Shown in pieces: positions 18,441-27,800 of a stretch of 64,000 bases of DNA. The stretch comes from ZAX-1 sp046533095 (GTDB lineage: Bacteria; Bacillota; Clostridia; Lachnospirales; Lachnospiraceae): positions 124,001-188,000 of the forward strand of contig JAJQRA010000024.1 in the NCBI GenBank assembly GCA_046533095.1, written 5' to 3'. The first letter of the stretch is position 1. Each line of letters begins with the position of its first letter. The notes beneath the pieces were generated by a model. It worked only from the letters and a program-made list of their open reading frames with translations, was not told the origin of the DNA and did not search any database. A program made the position numbers and the translations under genes.

Positions 18441-19247
18441 ATGAATATTCTGGTTTTTGTGAAGCAAGTTCCAGATACAACCGAAATCAAAATTGATCCG
18501 GTCACCAATACGCTAATACGGGAAGGGGTAGAAAGTATCCTAAATCCTTTTGACAGCTATGCGCTAGAAGCGGCAGCCCGCATAAAAGACGACAATCCAG
18601 ATACGAAAATCGTTGTGGCTTCCATGGGGCCAAAACAAGCCGAGGCGGCTTTGCGCGAATGTCTGGCAATTGCAGCGGATAAGGCATATTTATTAACGGA
18701 TAGAGCTTTTGGCGGTTCGGATACGCTTGCGACAAGTTATATTTTAAGCAGGGCAACACGCAAAATAGAAGAAATAGAAGGACTAAAATTTGACGCTATT
18801 TTCTGTGGGAAACAGGCTATCGATGGCGATACGGCGCAAGTAGGGCCTGAATTGGCAGAACATTTAGGGTACCCACAAGTGACTTGCGTCCTTACGGCAA
18901 GCCAGCAAGGAGATGAATTGCATGTACTAAAAGAGGCGGAGGATGGCAATCGGGTGATCGCGATTAAAAAACCTTGTTTGATCACCTTCACAAAACCGGC
19001 TTTTGATCCCAGATTTCCGACGATTAAACGCAAAATGGCTGCACGTAAAGCGGAAGTTACACCAATAACGGCTGTCGAGTTGTCAGATATAGACTTATCA
19101 CGTGCCGGACTAAAAGGCTCTAGTACTAGAGTGAAAAAGACGTTTGTCCCAGAACGCAAGGGTTCCTCCGTCATGATTAAAGAAGCCAGTAACGCAGAAA
19201 GTGCACAGAAGCTGTTTCGGATATTAAGCGAAGCACATGTCATTTAA
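18441..19247 (+). CDS. etfB: Electron transfer flavoprotein beta subunit
   Basis: This 268-residue EtfB has the N-terminal MNILVFVKQVPDT motif, ASMGPKQAE near residue 60 and the CGKQAIDGDTAQVGPELAE segment near residue 118 that binds AMP or the bifurcating FAD. The ATG at 18441 has AAAGGAGG eight bases upstream; upstream in-frame codons overlap the operator and are rejected. It pairs with EtfA 14 bases downstream. In this locus it should carry electrons between LctD and an acceptor such as the nearby acyl-CoA dehydrogenase or NAD. Confidence 0.94.
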   Translation: MNILVFVKQVPDTTEIKIDPVTNTLIREGVESILNPFDSYALEAAARIKDDNPDTKIVVASMGPKQAEAALRECLAIAADKAYLLTDRAFGGSDTLATSYILSRATRKIEEIEGLKFDAIFCGKQAIDGDTAQVGPELAEHLGYPQVTCVLTASQQGDELHVLKEAEDGNRVIAIKKPCLITFTKPAFDPRFPTIKRKMAARKAEVTPITAVELSDIDLSRAGLKGSSTRVKKTFVPERKGSSVMIKEASNAESAQKLFRILSEAHVI

Positions 19248-19261
19248 GGAGGGGACGGATT

Positions 19262-20263
19262 ATGGAAGCGAAGACAAAAGACTTATGGATATTTATTGAA
19301 ACAAAGGAAGATGGATCAGCCAAAAACGTGGGGATTGAATTGCTTAATCCGGGCCGAAAGCTGGCGGATAAACAAGCGGGCAAGCTGGTTGCGGTTGTTG
19401 TAGGGCATAAGGTAGACGAAGCTGTTCGGTTAGCGGGGGTGCATGGTGCTGATCAAATTATTGTGATAGATAGTAAAGAATATAGTCAGTATGCGACAGA
19501 TTCTTATACCGGTGCGATGACCTATCTAGTAGAAAAGTATGCACCCATGTCATTGCTGATTGGTGCAACGCCGGACGGTCGTGACTTGGCTCCACGCTTG
19601 GCCTGCCGTGTTGATACAGGCCTAACGGCAGACTGCACCGGGCTTGATATCAAGGAAGAAAATGGCGGCATAGAATGGACGCGCCCTGCGTTTGGCGGCA
19701 ACCTGATGGCTGTTATCCTTTGCCCGGATCAGCGTCCACAGATGGGGACGGTTCGCCCCGGTGTGTTTAAAAAGCCGGAAACCGGAGAAAACAAAGCCGA
19801 AGTGATCTACGAAGAGTTTCATGTAGCAGAAGAAGATATCCGTACGAAAATTATCGAAATCATTCGCGAGGTCGGGGAAACAGTCGATTTAGAGGGTGCC
19901 GATATCATTGTGTCCGGTGGACGCGGTATAGGCGGTGTAGAGGGTTTTGCTTTGCTGACAGAATTAGCAGAGGAGATTGGCGGAGTCGTTGGAGCTTCTC
20001 GTGCAGCTGTCGATGAGGGTTGGATTTCACACTCCCATCAGGTTGGGCAGACAGGTAAAACAGTAGGGCCTAAATTATATATCGCTTGTGGCATTTCGGG
20101 CGCGATCCAGCATGTGGCGGGAATGAGCTCATCGGATGTGATTGTCGCCGTCAACAAAGATCCAGATGCAACGATTTTTGGGATAGCGGACTATGGCGTT
20201 GTAGGAAACCTTTTCGAAGTTGTGCCTGAATTGATTGCTGAAATCAAACGGGCCAGAGGTTGA
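19262..20263 (+). CDS. etfA: Electron transfer flavoprotein alpha subunit
   Basis: This 333-residue EtfA has the C-terminal FAD-binding domain with SGGRGIGG near residue 218, GASRAAVDEGW near residue 241, and QVGQTGKTVGPKLYIACGIS from about residue 260. It begins directly with the EtfA fold, with no N-terminal 2x[4Fe-4S] ferredoxin extension. This differs from the longer LctC of acetogens. It overlaps functionally with etfB in a two-gene operon that ends at the terminator at 20342. Confidence 0.94.
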   Translation: MEAKTKDLWIFIETKEDGSAKNVGIELLNPGRKLADKQAGKLVAVVVGHKVDEAVRLAGVHGADQIIVIDSKEYSQYATDSYTGAMTYLVEKYAPMSLLIGATPDGRDLAPRLACRVDTGLTADCTGLDIKEENGGIEWTRPAFGGNLMAVILCPDQRPQMGTVRPGVFKKPETGENKAEVIYEEFHVAEEDIRTKIIEIIREVGETVDLEGADIIVSGGRGIGGVEGFALLTELAEEIGGVVGASRAAVDEGWISHSHQVGQTGKTVGPKLYIACGISGAIQHVAGMSSSDVIVAVNKDPDATIFGIADYGVVGNLFEVVPELIAEIKRARG

Positions 20264-20298
20264 AATAGTCTAAATAGTTTGAAATAGTCTAAATGATT
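20261..20298. repeat. 19-bp tandem echo of the etfA stop region
   Basis: TGAAATAGTCTAAAT starts at 20261 (where TGA is the etfA stop) and again at 20280. This is one of several repeats that include a stop codon. Confidence 0.75.
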
Positions 20299-20341
20299 TA
20301 AACAATGTAATGATTTCGTACGAAACAACTACATATCTAAA

Positions 20342-20380
20342 AAAAGGAAACTCCCCTTCCGATTTGGGGAGTTTCCTTTT
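20342..20380. terminator. Bidirectional intrinsic terminator between etfA and acyl-CoA dehydrogenase genes
   Basis: A perfect 15-bp stem (20342-20356 and 20366-20380) with a 9-base loop is flanked by an A run on the left and a T run on the right. It can therefore stop the converging transcripts from both sides. Confidence 0.9.
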
Positions 20381-20395
20381 TGTGATAGAATTCTG

Positions 20396-20552
20396 GTGGA
20401 AGGTCTGCTATTTTACCTCACAAGCCTTTTTGCGTTCAATTGCCGATCTTCCTGCCGATTTGCGTGAAAGGCCTGCTATTTTACCCCACAAGCCTTTTTA
20501 CGCTCGTTTGTCGATCTTCCTGCCGATTTGCGTGGAATGCCTGCTATTTTAC
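20396..20552. repeat. 68-bp tandem repeat echoing the 3' end of the acyl-CoA dehydrogenase gene
   Basis: Units start at 20396, 20464 and 20532. On the minus strand each contains GTAAAATAGCAGG, which in the third copy is the last two codons and TAG stop of the dehydrogenase gene. The two other copies lie downstream of that stop. Confidence 0.9.
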
Positions 20553-21692
20553 ACCCATCCAACCGGATATAACCATCTTTTGAACTTCACTTGTGCCTTC
20601 GTAAATCTCAGTAATTTTCGCGTCGCGCATCATACGCTCGATCGGATATTCTTTCACATAACCATAGCCGCCGTATAGTTGGAGGCAACGTCTTGTAACA
20701 TCGCTTGCGTTTTGTGAGGCAACCAGTTTCGCCATAGCTGCAAGGTGGGAATACGGTTCGTGCGCATCTTTTGCACATGCCGCCTGATAGACGAGCAATC
20801 TGGCCGCTTCGGTATTTGCCTGCATCTGTGCGAGTTCAAACTGCGTGTTTTGGAATTGGGAAATTCGTTTTCCAAACTGAGTTCTTACGCTGACATATTT
20901 AACGGTCTCGTTAATGGCTCCTTGTGCGATTCCAAGGGCCTGCGCTGCGATTCCGATTCTACCGCCGTCAAGGGCCATCATAGAGAATTTAAAGCCTTTT
21001 CCCTCTTCTCCAAGGATGTTTTCTTTCGGAATTCTACAATCTTCAAAAATCAATTCGCAAGTTGCCGAGGCGCGTATGCCCATCTTATCTTCATGCTTTC
21101 CAATCGTAAAGCCCGGTGTGCCTTTTTCTACGATAAACGCTGAAATTCCACGAGTTCCCTGCTCCTTATTTGTCATTGCCATTACAATGTAGATTTCTGC
21201 CGGGCCGGCATTTGTGATAAAACATTTCGTGCCATTTAGCACATAAGAATCACCGTCTAAAATGGCTGTCGTTTTTTGAAGCGATGCGTCTGTACCTGCT
21301 CCGGGTTCTGTTAATCCAAATGCGCCAAGTTTTTCCCCTTTTGCCAGCGGAGCCAAATATTTTTGCTTTTGCTCTTCAGTTCCGAACAAATAAATCGGAG
21401 TTGCGCAAAGCGAGGTGTGTGCAGATACGATAACGCCTGTCGTTGCACAAACTTTAGAAAGTTCTTCTACACATTGTATGTAAGACAAATTGTCCATTCC
21501 CGTTCCGCCATATTCTTCTGGGAATGGGATGCCGAGCAGTCCCATTTCTGCCATTTTAGCAACGGTTTCTTCCGGAAAACGTTCGGTTTTATCAATGTCG
21601 GCTGCGAGTGGGGCAACCTCTGCCTCTGCGAACTCGCGATACATGTTGATGAGGTCTTGATGCATTTCACTTTGTTTAAATTCCATAATCAT
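20544..21692 (-). CDS. Short-chain acyl-CoA dehydrogenase (butyryl-CoA dehydrogenase-like)
   Basis: This 382-residue flavoprotein has FGLTEPGAGTDAS near residue 129, an FITNAG segment, and the catalytic glutamate region IYEGTSEVQ near the C terminus, as in butyryl-CoA dehydrogenase. The start at 21692 has AAAGGATAGGG upstream; a second in-frame ATG lies six bases later. It follows lctP by 57 bases on the same strand and is probably co-transcribed with it under the lactate operator. This suggests a direct route for electrons from lactate through Etf to crotonyl-CoA or a similar enoyl-CoA. Confidence 0.93.
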   Translation of the reverse strand: MIMEFKQSEMHQDLINMYREFAEAEVAPLAADIDKTERFPEETVAKMAEMGLLGIPFPEEYGGTGMDNLSYIQCVEELSKVCATTGVIVSAHTSLCATPIYLFGTEEQKQKYLAPLAKGEKLGAFGLTEPGAGTDASLQKTTAILDGDSYVLNGTKCFITNAGPAEIYIVMAMTNKEQGTRGISAFIVEKGTPGFTIGKHEDKMGIRASATCELIFEDCRIPKENILGEEGKGFKFSMMALDGGRIGIAAQALGIAQGAINETVKYVSVRTQFGKRISQFQNTQFELAQMQANTEAARLLVYQAACAKDAHEPYSHLAAMAKLVASQNASDVTRRCLQLYGGYGYVKEYPIERMMRDAKITEIYEGTSEVQKMVISGWMGVK

Positions 21693-21749
21693 TTACCCTA
21701 TCCTTTCTTTTCTTTGCTATAAAAATGAAGTTGGTTGATACGATTGTAG

Positions 21750-23360
21750 CTAGTTAGGCAATAAGCCTTGTGGCAGTAAACCTTCGCACAGTCCGATAAT
21801 CAGGCAGGCGATGACAAGTAGCAGCAATGCCCATTTTAGGATTGCGTTAAGCAGCTTACTGTCTTGCCCGGCTAAATTAACAGCGGCAAGTGCAGTACCA
21901 ATACATTGCGGGGACAGGATTTTACCAATGCCTGCGCCAACTGCGTTTGCGGCAGAAAGCCAATACGGCGATACCCCAATTTGGATAGCGGTCTCTGACT
22001 GCAAAGAGCCAAGAAGTACTTGGGTGCTGGTACCGCTGCCGGTAACAAAAGCTCCGATTGCCGCGACGATGGGTGCGACAAATGGATAAAACCCGCCGGT
22101 AAGTCCGACAAACAAACCGGCCATGCTGGAAATCATCCCCGAATAGGTCATGATCTTAGCGGCCGCTAACACGGACATAATGGTAATAATCGTTTTCGAC
22201 ATTTGCTTTACCGTGGCAATCAATGTTTCCCACATCAGCTTGCCTTTGATTTTTTGTGCAATGCCACTAATAATCGCCGCTACAAAAATCCAAATGCCGG
22301 GCGTGTTGATCCATGAAAACGTTGCATTGCCTGCTTTTTCAGATGTGCTGATTTTTATGGATGTACTAAAGCCGGACAATGCATGATTGATAGGTGGAAC
22401 CAGTTTGGATGTTAGCAGCAATAGGACAAAAATCAAAACGAAGGGCAGCCATGCTACAAATGGCGACATGCTATCTTTTGACGTATCCAAAACTTTGGTT
22501 TTCTGGCTGTTAGCGTTTGAACCGTCAGTAGCTAAGCTGCCCGAACTTAAATCATACGCAGGCGGCACAGGGGCATTTTTTCGTAGGTTTGCCATGAGAA
22601 GCGTGCAGCAAAGCGACACGACGCTGCCAACAATGACAGGAAGTTCAGAGCCGATAAATTTAGCGACGAGCAGCTCCGGAATCACAAAGGACAGACCGGC
22701 TACCAGCGTGATGCCAACCATGCCCTGTAGTGCTTTTAAGCCTTTGCCGCCTACGATGATCATCAAAAAAGGCACAAGGATCATAAAGGGCGTCATCTGC
22801 AAAACTTCGGTAAAAGATAACGGTAAAATGTCCAAACTCGTTACGTTTGCAAGTGTTGTCGTAGGAATGCCGACTGAGCCAAATGCCGTTGGGAAAGCAT
22901 TCGCAAGCATACAGACCACACATGCAAGGATCGGATCCGTCCCCATCCCAACCAATATGCCTGCGGGAATAGCAATTGCAGTGCCAAAGCCTGCCATACC
23001 TTCTAAGAAACCGGCAAAGCACCAGCCGATTAACAGGATAAGGACACGCTGATCTGCCGAAACGCCCGTCAACATGCGTTTCATAATATCCATTGCGCCA
23101 CTTTTTAGGGAAAGATTGTAAACAAAGATTGCCGCGATGATGACCAGAATAATCGGCCAAAGAGCCGAAGCGAATCCCTCTAAAGCAGATGTGAGCGCAA
23201 CGGTTGGTTGCATTTGCCAGAGCGTAAGGGCGAGCACAGCGGCGACAAGCAATGCGGATGCGCAAGCGACGTGCCCCGGAATCTTAAGGAACACAAGAGC
23301 CACAATCAGCCAGAGGATGGGGATCAAGGCCAGAAAGTTCTGTAAATTCAACTGTAACAT
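21750..23360 (-). CDS. lctP: L-lactate permease family transporter
   Basis: This 536-residue protein has about 12-14 hydrophobic segments and the LctP family sequences FLEGMAGFGTAIAIPAG (near residue 112), FGSVGIPTTT (near residue 160) and TGSGTSTQVLLG (near residue 437). It starts with ATG about 10 bases after AAGGAGG. LctP proteins import lactate or glycolate with protons. It leads the lctP-acyl-CoA dehydrogenase pair and is divergent from lctD across a 510-base regulatory region. Confidence 0.94.
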   Translation of the reverse strand: MLQLNLQNFLALIPILWLIVALVFLKIPGHVACASALLVAAVLALTLWQMQPTVALTSALEGFASALWPIILVIIAAIFVYNLSLKSGAMDIMKRMLTGVSADQRVLILLIGWCFAGFLEGMAGFGTAIAIPAGILVGMGTDPILACVVCMLANAFPTAFGSVGIPTTTLANVTSLDILPLSFTEVLQMTPFMILVPFLMIIVGGKGLKALQGMVGITLVAGLSFVIPELLVAKFIGSELPVIVGSVVSLCCTLLMANLRKNAPVPPAYDLSSGSLATDGSNANSQKTKVLDTSKDSMSPFVAWLPFVLIFVLLLLTSKLVPPINHALSGFSTSIKISTSEKAGNATFSWINTPGIWIFVAAIISGIAQKIKGKLMWETLIATVKQMSKTIITIMSVLAAAKIMTYSGMISSMAGLFVGLTGGFYPFVAPIVAAIGAFVTGSGTSTQVLLGSLQSETAIQIGVSPYWLSAANAVGAGIGKILSPQCIGTALAAVNLAGQDSKLLNAILKWALLLLVIACLIIGLCEGLLPQGLLPN

Positions 23361-23420
23361 AACGTTAAAACCTCCTTTTTCCTTTCGTAATCAAGAAGCA
23401 GATGGCATTGTGGAAACAAA

Positions 23421-23434
23421 ATTGGTACTACCTA
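23421..23434. promoter_or_regulatory. GGTNNNACC operator in the lctP leader
   Basis: ATTGGTACTACCTA has its core at 23424-23432, about 65 bases upstream of the lctP start codon and about 130 bases into the leader predicted from the promoter at 23566. A repressor there could act as a roadblock, or a closer promoter may exist. Confidence 0.6.
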
Positions 23435-23565
23435 TAAAAGCGCAAAAAAAATATCTGAATCCAGTGTTTTCGGCTGTTGCAACCGATTTGTACCTTGCTT
23501 TTGAAACGAAAATTCACCATATAGAATCCATAAAACTATGATTTTTAAAGCAACATTCACATAAT

Positions 23566-23593
23566 CATTATAGCTTTTGTGGGAAAAATGTCA
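23566..23593 (-). promoter_or_regulatory. Strong sigma-70-type promoter of lctP
   Basis: On the minus strand TTGACA (23593-23588) and TATAAT (23571-23566) are both full consensus with a 16-base spacer. The predicted leader is about 200 bases. Confidence 0.75.
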
Positions 23594-23669
23594 ATAATGA
23601 TTTCGAAACTAAATCATATTTGTATACATTGCACATATTTCTTCCTGCGTTTTTAGCTAAAAAGTAGGA

Positions 23670-23698
23670 TTGACTTTTTCAAAGAATATTGCTAGTAT
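23670..23698 (+). promoter_or_regulatory. Promoter of lctD
   Basis: TTGACT (23670-23675) and TAGTAT (23693-23698) are 17 bases apart. The flanks closely resemble those of the etfB promoter. The 170-base leader that follows includes a hairpin-forming CCGTA/TACGG segment inside CTGTGA/TCACAG (about 23755-23788). Confidence 0.65.
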
Positions 23699-23707
23699 AC
23701 AAAGATA

Positions 23708-23724
23708 AATGGTTGAACCAATTT
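23708..23724. promoter_or_regulatory. GGTNNNACC operator at the lctD transcription start
   Basis: AATGGTTGAACCAATTT, core 23711-23719, sits just downstream of the -10 element, in the same arrangement as at etfB. Confidence 0.7.
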
Positions 23725-23870
23725 ATCGACCATGGGAAAATAATGGTCAATTGACTGTGACGATTCCGTACACGTTACGGTTCACAGCCTGGTAGCGCGT
23801 AGAACGTCTTTAAAATATCTGTACAGGAATTGTAAGATGTAGTACGCTGATTTAAAAGGAGGTTTTTGTT

Positions 23871-25301
23871 ATGGCAAATTATAATGCAGTGACGAAAGAA
23901 GTAATTGCAGAGCTTTTAAAAGTAGTGCCTGGTCGCGTTGTCGTAGGAAACGATGTAAACCCCGATTATGCACGGGATGAAATGCCGATCTATGGAACCC
24001 GTATGCCGGAAGTGTCAATCGATACACAGACAACCGAAGAGGTTGCTGGTATCATGAAGATTTGTTATGAGCACAATATTCCGGTTACGACACGTGGCGC
24101 AGGTACCGGCTTGGCTGGGGGATGTACCCCGATTTGCGGCGGGGTCGTTATTTGTACGATGCGTATGAATAAGATATTGTCATATGATCTAAAAAACTTT
24201 TCCGTTACCGTACAGCCGGGCGTGCTACTTGAAAATTTAGCGGCGGACGCTTTAGAAAAAGGATGTATGTATCCACCTGATCCAGGCGAAAAACTGGCAA
24301 CGCTAGGAGGCAATGTAGCGACAAATGCAGGTGGTATGCGGGCGGTCAAATATGGAACAACCCGTGACTATGTCCGTGCCATGACGGTCGTTTTGCCAAC
24401 GGGCGAGGTGACTCATTTTGGCAGTGCTGTTTCAAAAACCAGTTCAGGATACAGCTTGTCCAATCTAATGATCGGTTCTGAGGGGACGCTAGGCATTATT
24501 ACGGAGTTGACGCTCAAATTGATTCCGGCACCAAAAGCAACGATCAGCTTAATGGCTCCGTTTGAAGATTTGGACACTTGTGTAGCTACCGTACCTAAGA
24601 TTTTTATGAATAGCTTCAAACCACAGGCACTTGAATTTTTTGAGAAGGAGATTTTAGTTTCTTCGGAAGAATTTCTTGGAAAGCAAGTATTTCCACGCAA
24701 AATCGAAGGCACTGATATTGGCGCTTATCTGCTCACGACTTTTGACGGGGATTCGATGGAGGAAATCGAACCTCTTGTGGAACGTGCAGCCGAATTTTTG
24801 ATTGAAGAAGGTGCTTTAGATGTACTAGTAGCCGATACGCCGCCAAAACTAAAAGACATTTGGGCAGCCCGCTCGTCTTTCCTTGAAGGGATTGAAGAGC
24901 AGACGAAACTTTTAGACGAATGCGATGTAGTCGTTCCGGTAAATAAAATAGCCGAGTATGTATCTTTCGTGGAAGAAACGAGCAAAAAATTTGACTTTGA
25001 AGTGAAATATTTCGGGCATGCAGGCGATGGGAATCTACATATTTATACTTGCTCGAATGATATGGAAAAAGCGGAATTTTTAAAGCAAGTGGAAGCGTTT
25101 TTTGATTCGATCTATAAAAAGGCAGTAGAATTAGGTGGGCAGATTTCAGGGGAACATGGGATTGGAATGGGGAAAGTCAAGTACTTAGCTGATGCAATCG
25201 GTCCTGTTAGCCTTTCACTTATGCGTGGAATTAAAAAAGTGTTTGACCCCAAATTAATCTTAAATCCCGGAAAAGTCTGCTATACCGTTGAAGATTTATA
25301 A
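23871..25301 (+). CDS. lctD: FAD-linked lactate (2-hydroxyacid) dehydrogenase, GlcD/LctD family
   Basis: This 476-residue flavoenzyme has a PCMH FAD-binding domain (TTRGAGTGLAGGCTP near residue 71, GGNVATNAGGMR near residue 145) and a C-terminal FAD-oxidase domain with GHAGDGNLHIY and SGEHGIGMGK, which contribute metal- and substrate-binding histidines. AAAAGGAGG precedes the ATG. With EtfAB next to LctP this is the arrangement of NAD-independent or electron-confurcating lactate dehydrogenases of acetogens and lactate-using butyrate producers. Stereospecificity cannot be read; no lactate racemase gene is visible here. Confidence 0.92.
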   Translation: MANYNAVTKEVIAELLKVVPGRVVVGNDVNPDYARDEMPIYGTRMPEVSIDTQTTEEVAGIMKICYEHNIPVTTRGAGTGLAGGCTPICGGVVICTMRMNKILSYDLKNFSVTVQPGVLLENLAADALEKGCMYPPDPGEKLATLGGNVATNAGGMRAVKYGTTRDYVRAMTVVLPTGEVTHFGSAVSKTSSGYSLSNLMIGSEGTLGIITELTLKLIPAPKATISLMAPFEDLDTCVATVPKIFMNSFKPQALEFFEKEILVSSEEFLGKQVFPRKIEGTDIGAYLLTTFDGDSMEEIEPLVERAAEFLIEEGALDVLVADTPPKLKDIWAARSSFLEGIEEQTKLLDECDVVVPVNKIAEYVSFVEETSKKFDFEVKYFGHAGDGNLHIYTCSNDMEKAEFLKQVEAFFDSIYKKAVELGGQISGEHGIGMGKVKYLADAIGPVSLSLMRGIKKVFDPKLILNPGKVCYTVEDL

Positions 25302-25376
25302 ACGAGCTACCGCCAAAGGAGCAAAAACGTTCTACAAAGATCTCCGGCAACTGCCCCATTAAAGATTTATATATGA

Positions 25377-25421
25377 AAAAAACGCTACAGACCAGTAAAA
25401 TCAATGGCTGTAGCGTTTTTT
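25377..25421. terminator. Bidirectional terminator between lctD and the FtsX-type permease gene
   Basis: A 14-bp stem (25377-25390 and 25408-25421) has six or seven A on the left and six T on the right, with a 17-base loop. It serves both converging genes. Confidence 0.88.
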
Positions 25422-25481
25422 ACTGTCAAATGATGCGAGAAGCATACGACGGCATTCGCTCGTATGCTCTGCTATCAAATT

Positions 25482-27800
25482 CTATTCCATCGCTTTTAGC
25501 GATTCAACCATATTGAGCCGTCGGATTTTTTTTGAAAACATTCGGTTCACCAAGATTGACAGGCCAAAGGTAAATACAAAAGAAATCAGCAGTACAGACA
25601 GATGAAGCGACACTGGAAAATCAAAGGAATCCCCGGAAAAAGCTACAATCAACTTAGTGAGCCAGATTCCGCCCGGTATCCCAAGTAAAAATCCGATCGC
25701 GGAAAACCATAGGTTTTGCGTTAGCAGAAGTCCGCGTAGCTTGCCGGATGTGAGCCCCATCACCTTGAGCGTTGCCATTTCGCGTTCCATTTCGGTGAAA
25801 GAAAGCAGCCCGAGATTATATAGTACCACAATTGCCAAAACTGCCGCCGCGAGAATCAAAATATAAACCAGGGTATACATCGCTTCCGTTAGGTCGTCCC
25901 ATCCAGCCACAGCTTCGGTGGTGGACAATATAGTATCTACTCCATCCGGGTGGGAGGATATGGCAGTGGCCGACAAAACCGCAGTCGTGCGAAAGGGCAG
26001 ATTAAGGGATTCTAAATAGGCCCGGCCTACATGGATTCCTTGTGATACGGGTTCTCGATAGACGATGGAAACAGGGCTTTGTACCCAATCCTCACTGCCA
26101 TAGATATGCCACTCGATGTGATCGCCCTTTTGTACGCCCAACATTTCTGCCAGCTTTGCAGTGATGGCAACGCCATTTTTCGGAAACGTAATTGGCTTTA
26201 AATCCACCCCGGTCGGCAAAATGAGTGTGGCATTATCCGTGACAAGGAGCGATCCTACTTTTTTCATGCCGTTTGTACGCAATTCTACACGCTCCTCCAT
26301 GATACCCTCTCCATGAAATGTTTCAATCAAGCCGTCTAGTTCTTCTTTTGTTATGTCTTCTTTCAAAAGCAGTTTTGATTCGTAGTGGTTTATATCCTCA
26401 TATTGCCAGATTTTTAAAATTTCCATGCTTTGATTCATCGTCAATGCGCAGACAATCAGAGCCGTGCAGCCAAACACGCCAATGACTGCCATAAGTGAGC
26501 GGACATGGTTGCGTGTCGCGTCTCTAAGGTTCCATTGGGCATTAAAGCCTAGCCGGTTCCACAGCGCCGTTTTTTCTAAAAATCCATGGCGAAACACCTT
26601 AGGCACTTTCGGACGCAAGGTATCGGCAGGGGTATCGCGTAATAGGACGGCACAAACAAGATAGGTTACGAAAACACAGAGTGCGACCAGCAGTCCGGCG
26701 ACCAATACAAAGGAAGGGACAAAGGCGGGTTTCCATACCGGCAACGTATAAAAGCCGGACATAGAGGGGTAGAACAAGTACGGCAGGCTGAGCGGACCTG
26801 CGATCAGCCCACACAAAGAGCCAAAGAGGGCGAGAAAAAAACCATAGGAAATATAATGCCGTAAAATAGTATTTTTGTTGAATCCCAATGCTTTTAATGT
26901 TCCGATTTGTGTGCGCTGGTTGGCTACAAGCCGTGTCATCGTGCTCATCATCGTAAGCAGTGCAATGAGCAAAAAGACAAGTGGGAAAATATCGCCCATC
27001 ATTTTATGCTGTAGAACTTCGTTATGGAACATCGCTACGCTAGGATGGTCGTCTTGCGCCAAATAAACGCTATACGTTCCATCCAGCGCCTCGTCGATTT
27101 TTTCTTCTAAACCGATTGCTTTGGCTGCTTTGACGAGCAAGGTGCCGTAGCGAAACATCTCTGGTACAGGAAAGGCTTTGTAAGATAACACCGCACTTCC
27201 AAAAGTCGAGAAATCCGGTGTTATCGTTTCCGAATCTGACAGGAAAACCTGTTCTGGGAAATAGCATAGCCCGCGTATGGTTTTGGTGAAAGGCAGACCG
27301 TTTATGGTAAGCGTCAGCGTATCGGCGGGCTTTAGATGGTGTGTATCTGCAAAACGTTTATCAATCCAAATACCGTTTGTATCATCTACGTCAAAAGCAC
27401 CATCTGACACATCAAAAGTGCCGTCATCTATCAGCAATGGCATTGAGATTTCGCCTTTTTCTACAAAATGCAGTGAAATTTGTGGGTCATTGGCAAAATC
27501 AGCGATAGCCATTACATCCAACCGTCGCTCTACTGCCGTTATGCCATCCATATCCTTTACGGCATCTGTCTGTTCGGCGGAAAATGCATTTCCATACACC
27601 CATGCATCAGAAAGATTCGTTTCCTCGTAGAACGTGTCTGCACCTTTTTGCAGTCCGCGCCATTCTGCGCCAACCCCTGCATAGATAAATACAGCTAGAA
27701 ACGCCATTAAAAAGATGGAGATAAATTGCCCTTTGTGTAAATTCATGTCCCGTGCCATTTTATGCAGGAAAATAGCATTGGCGTTCTTTTTAAAAAGCAT
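25482..27800 (-). CDS. FtsX-like ABC exporter permease (MacB/LolC type, two permease domains)
   Basis: This 772-residue membrane protein has an N-terminal membrane segment (about residues 26-48), a large extracytoplasmic domain, three segments near 270-400 forming one FtsX domain, a second extracytoplasmic domain and a final FtsX domain (about 640-765). The ATG at 27800 overlaps the ATPase stop as TGATG, giving translational coupling; a GTG one codon earlier is possible. Relatives export peptides, lipids or drugs, or act in bacitracin-like resistance. Cargo is unknown. Confidence 0.9.
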   Translation of the reverse strand: MLFKKNANAIFLHKMARDMNLHKGQFISIFLMAFLAVFIYAGVGAEWRGLQKGADTFYEETNLSDAWVYGNAFSAEQTDAVKDMDGITAVERRLDVMAIADFANDPQISLHFVEKGEISMPLLIDDGTFDVSDGAFDVDDTNGIWIDKRFADTHHLKPADTLTLTINGLPFTKTIRGLCYFPEQVFLSDSETITPDFSTFGSAVLSYKAFPVPEMFRYGTLLVKAAKAIGLEEKIDEALDGTYSVYLAQDDHPSVAMFHNEVLQHKMMGDIFPLVFLLIALLTMMSTMTRLVANQRTQIGTLKALGFNKNTILRHYISYGFFLALFGSLCGLIAGPLSLPYLFYPSMSGFYTLPVWKPAFVPSFVLVAGLLVALCVFVTYLVCAVLLRDTPADTLRPKVPKVFRHGFLEKTALWNRLGFNAQWNLRDATRNHVRSLMAVIGVFGCTALIVCALTMNQSMEILKIWQYEDINHYESKLLLKEDITKEELDGLIETFHGEGIMEERVELRTNGMKKVGSLLVTDNATLILPTGVDLKPITFPKNGVAITAKLAEMLGVQKGDHIEWHIYGSEDWVQSPVSIVYREPVSQGIHVGRAYLESLNLPFRTTAVLSATAISSHPDGVDTILSTTEAVAGWDDLTEAMYTLVYILILAAAVLAIVVLYNLGLLSFTEMEREMATLKVMGLTSGKLRGLLLTQNLWFSAIGFLLGIPGGIWLTKLIVAFSGDSFDFPVSLHLSVLLISFVFTFGLSILVNRMFSKKIRRLNMVESLKAME

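Noticed and set aside
22387..23052. Plus-strand 221-codon frame inside lctP
   Set aside because: It is antisense to a clear lactate permease, lacks a ribosome site and shows no domain.
17359..25301. Lactate racemase (larA) gene as part of the lactate cluster
   Set aside because: No frame in the window shows a LarA-type protein; it must be elsewhere or absent.
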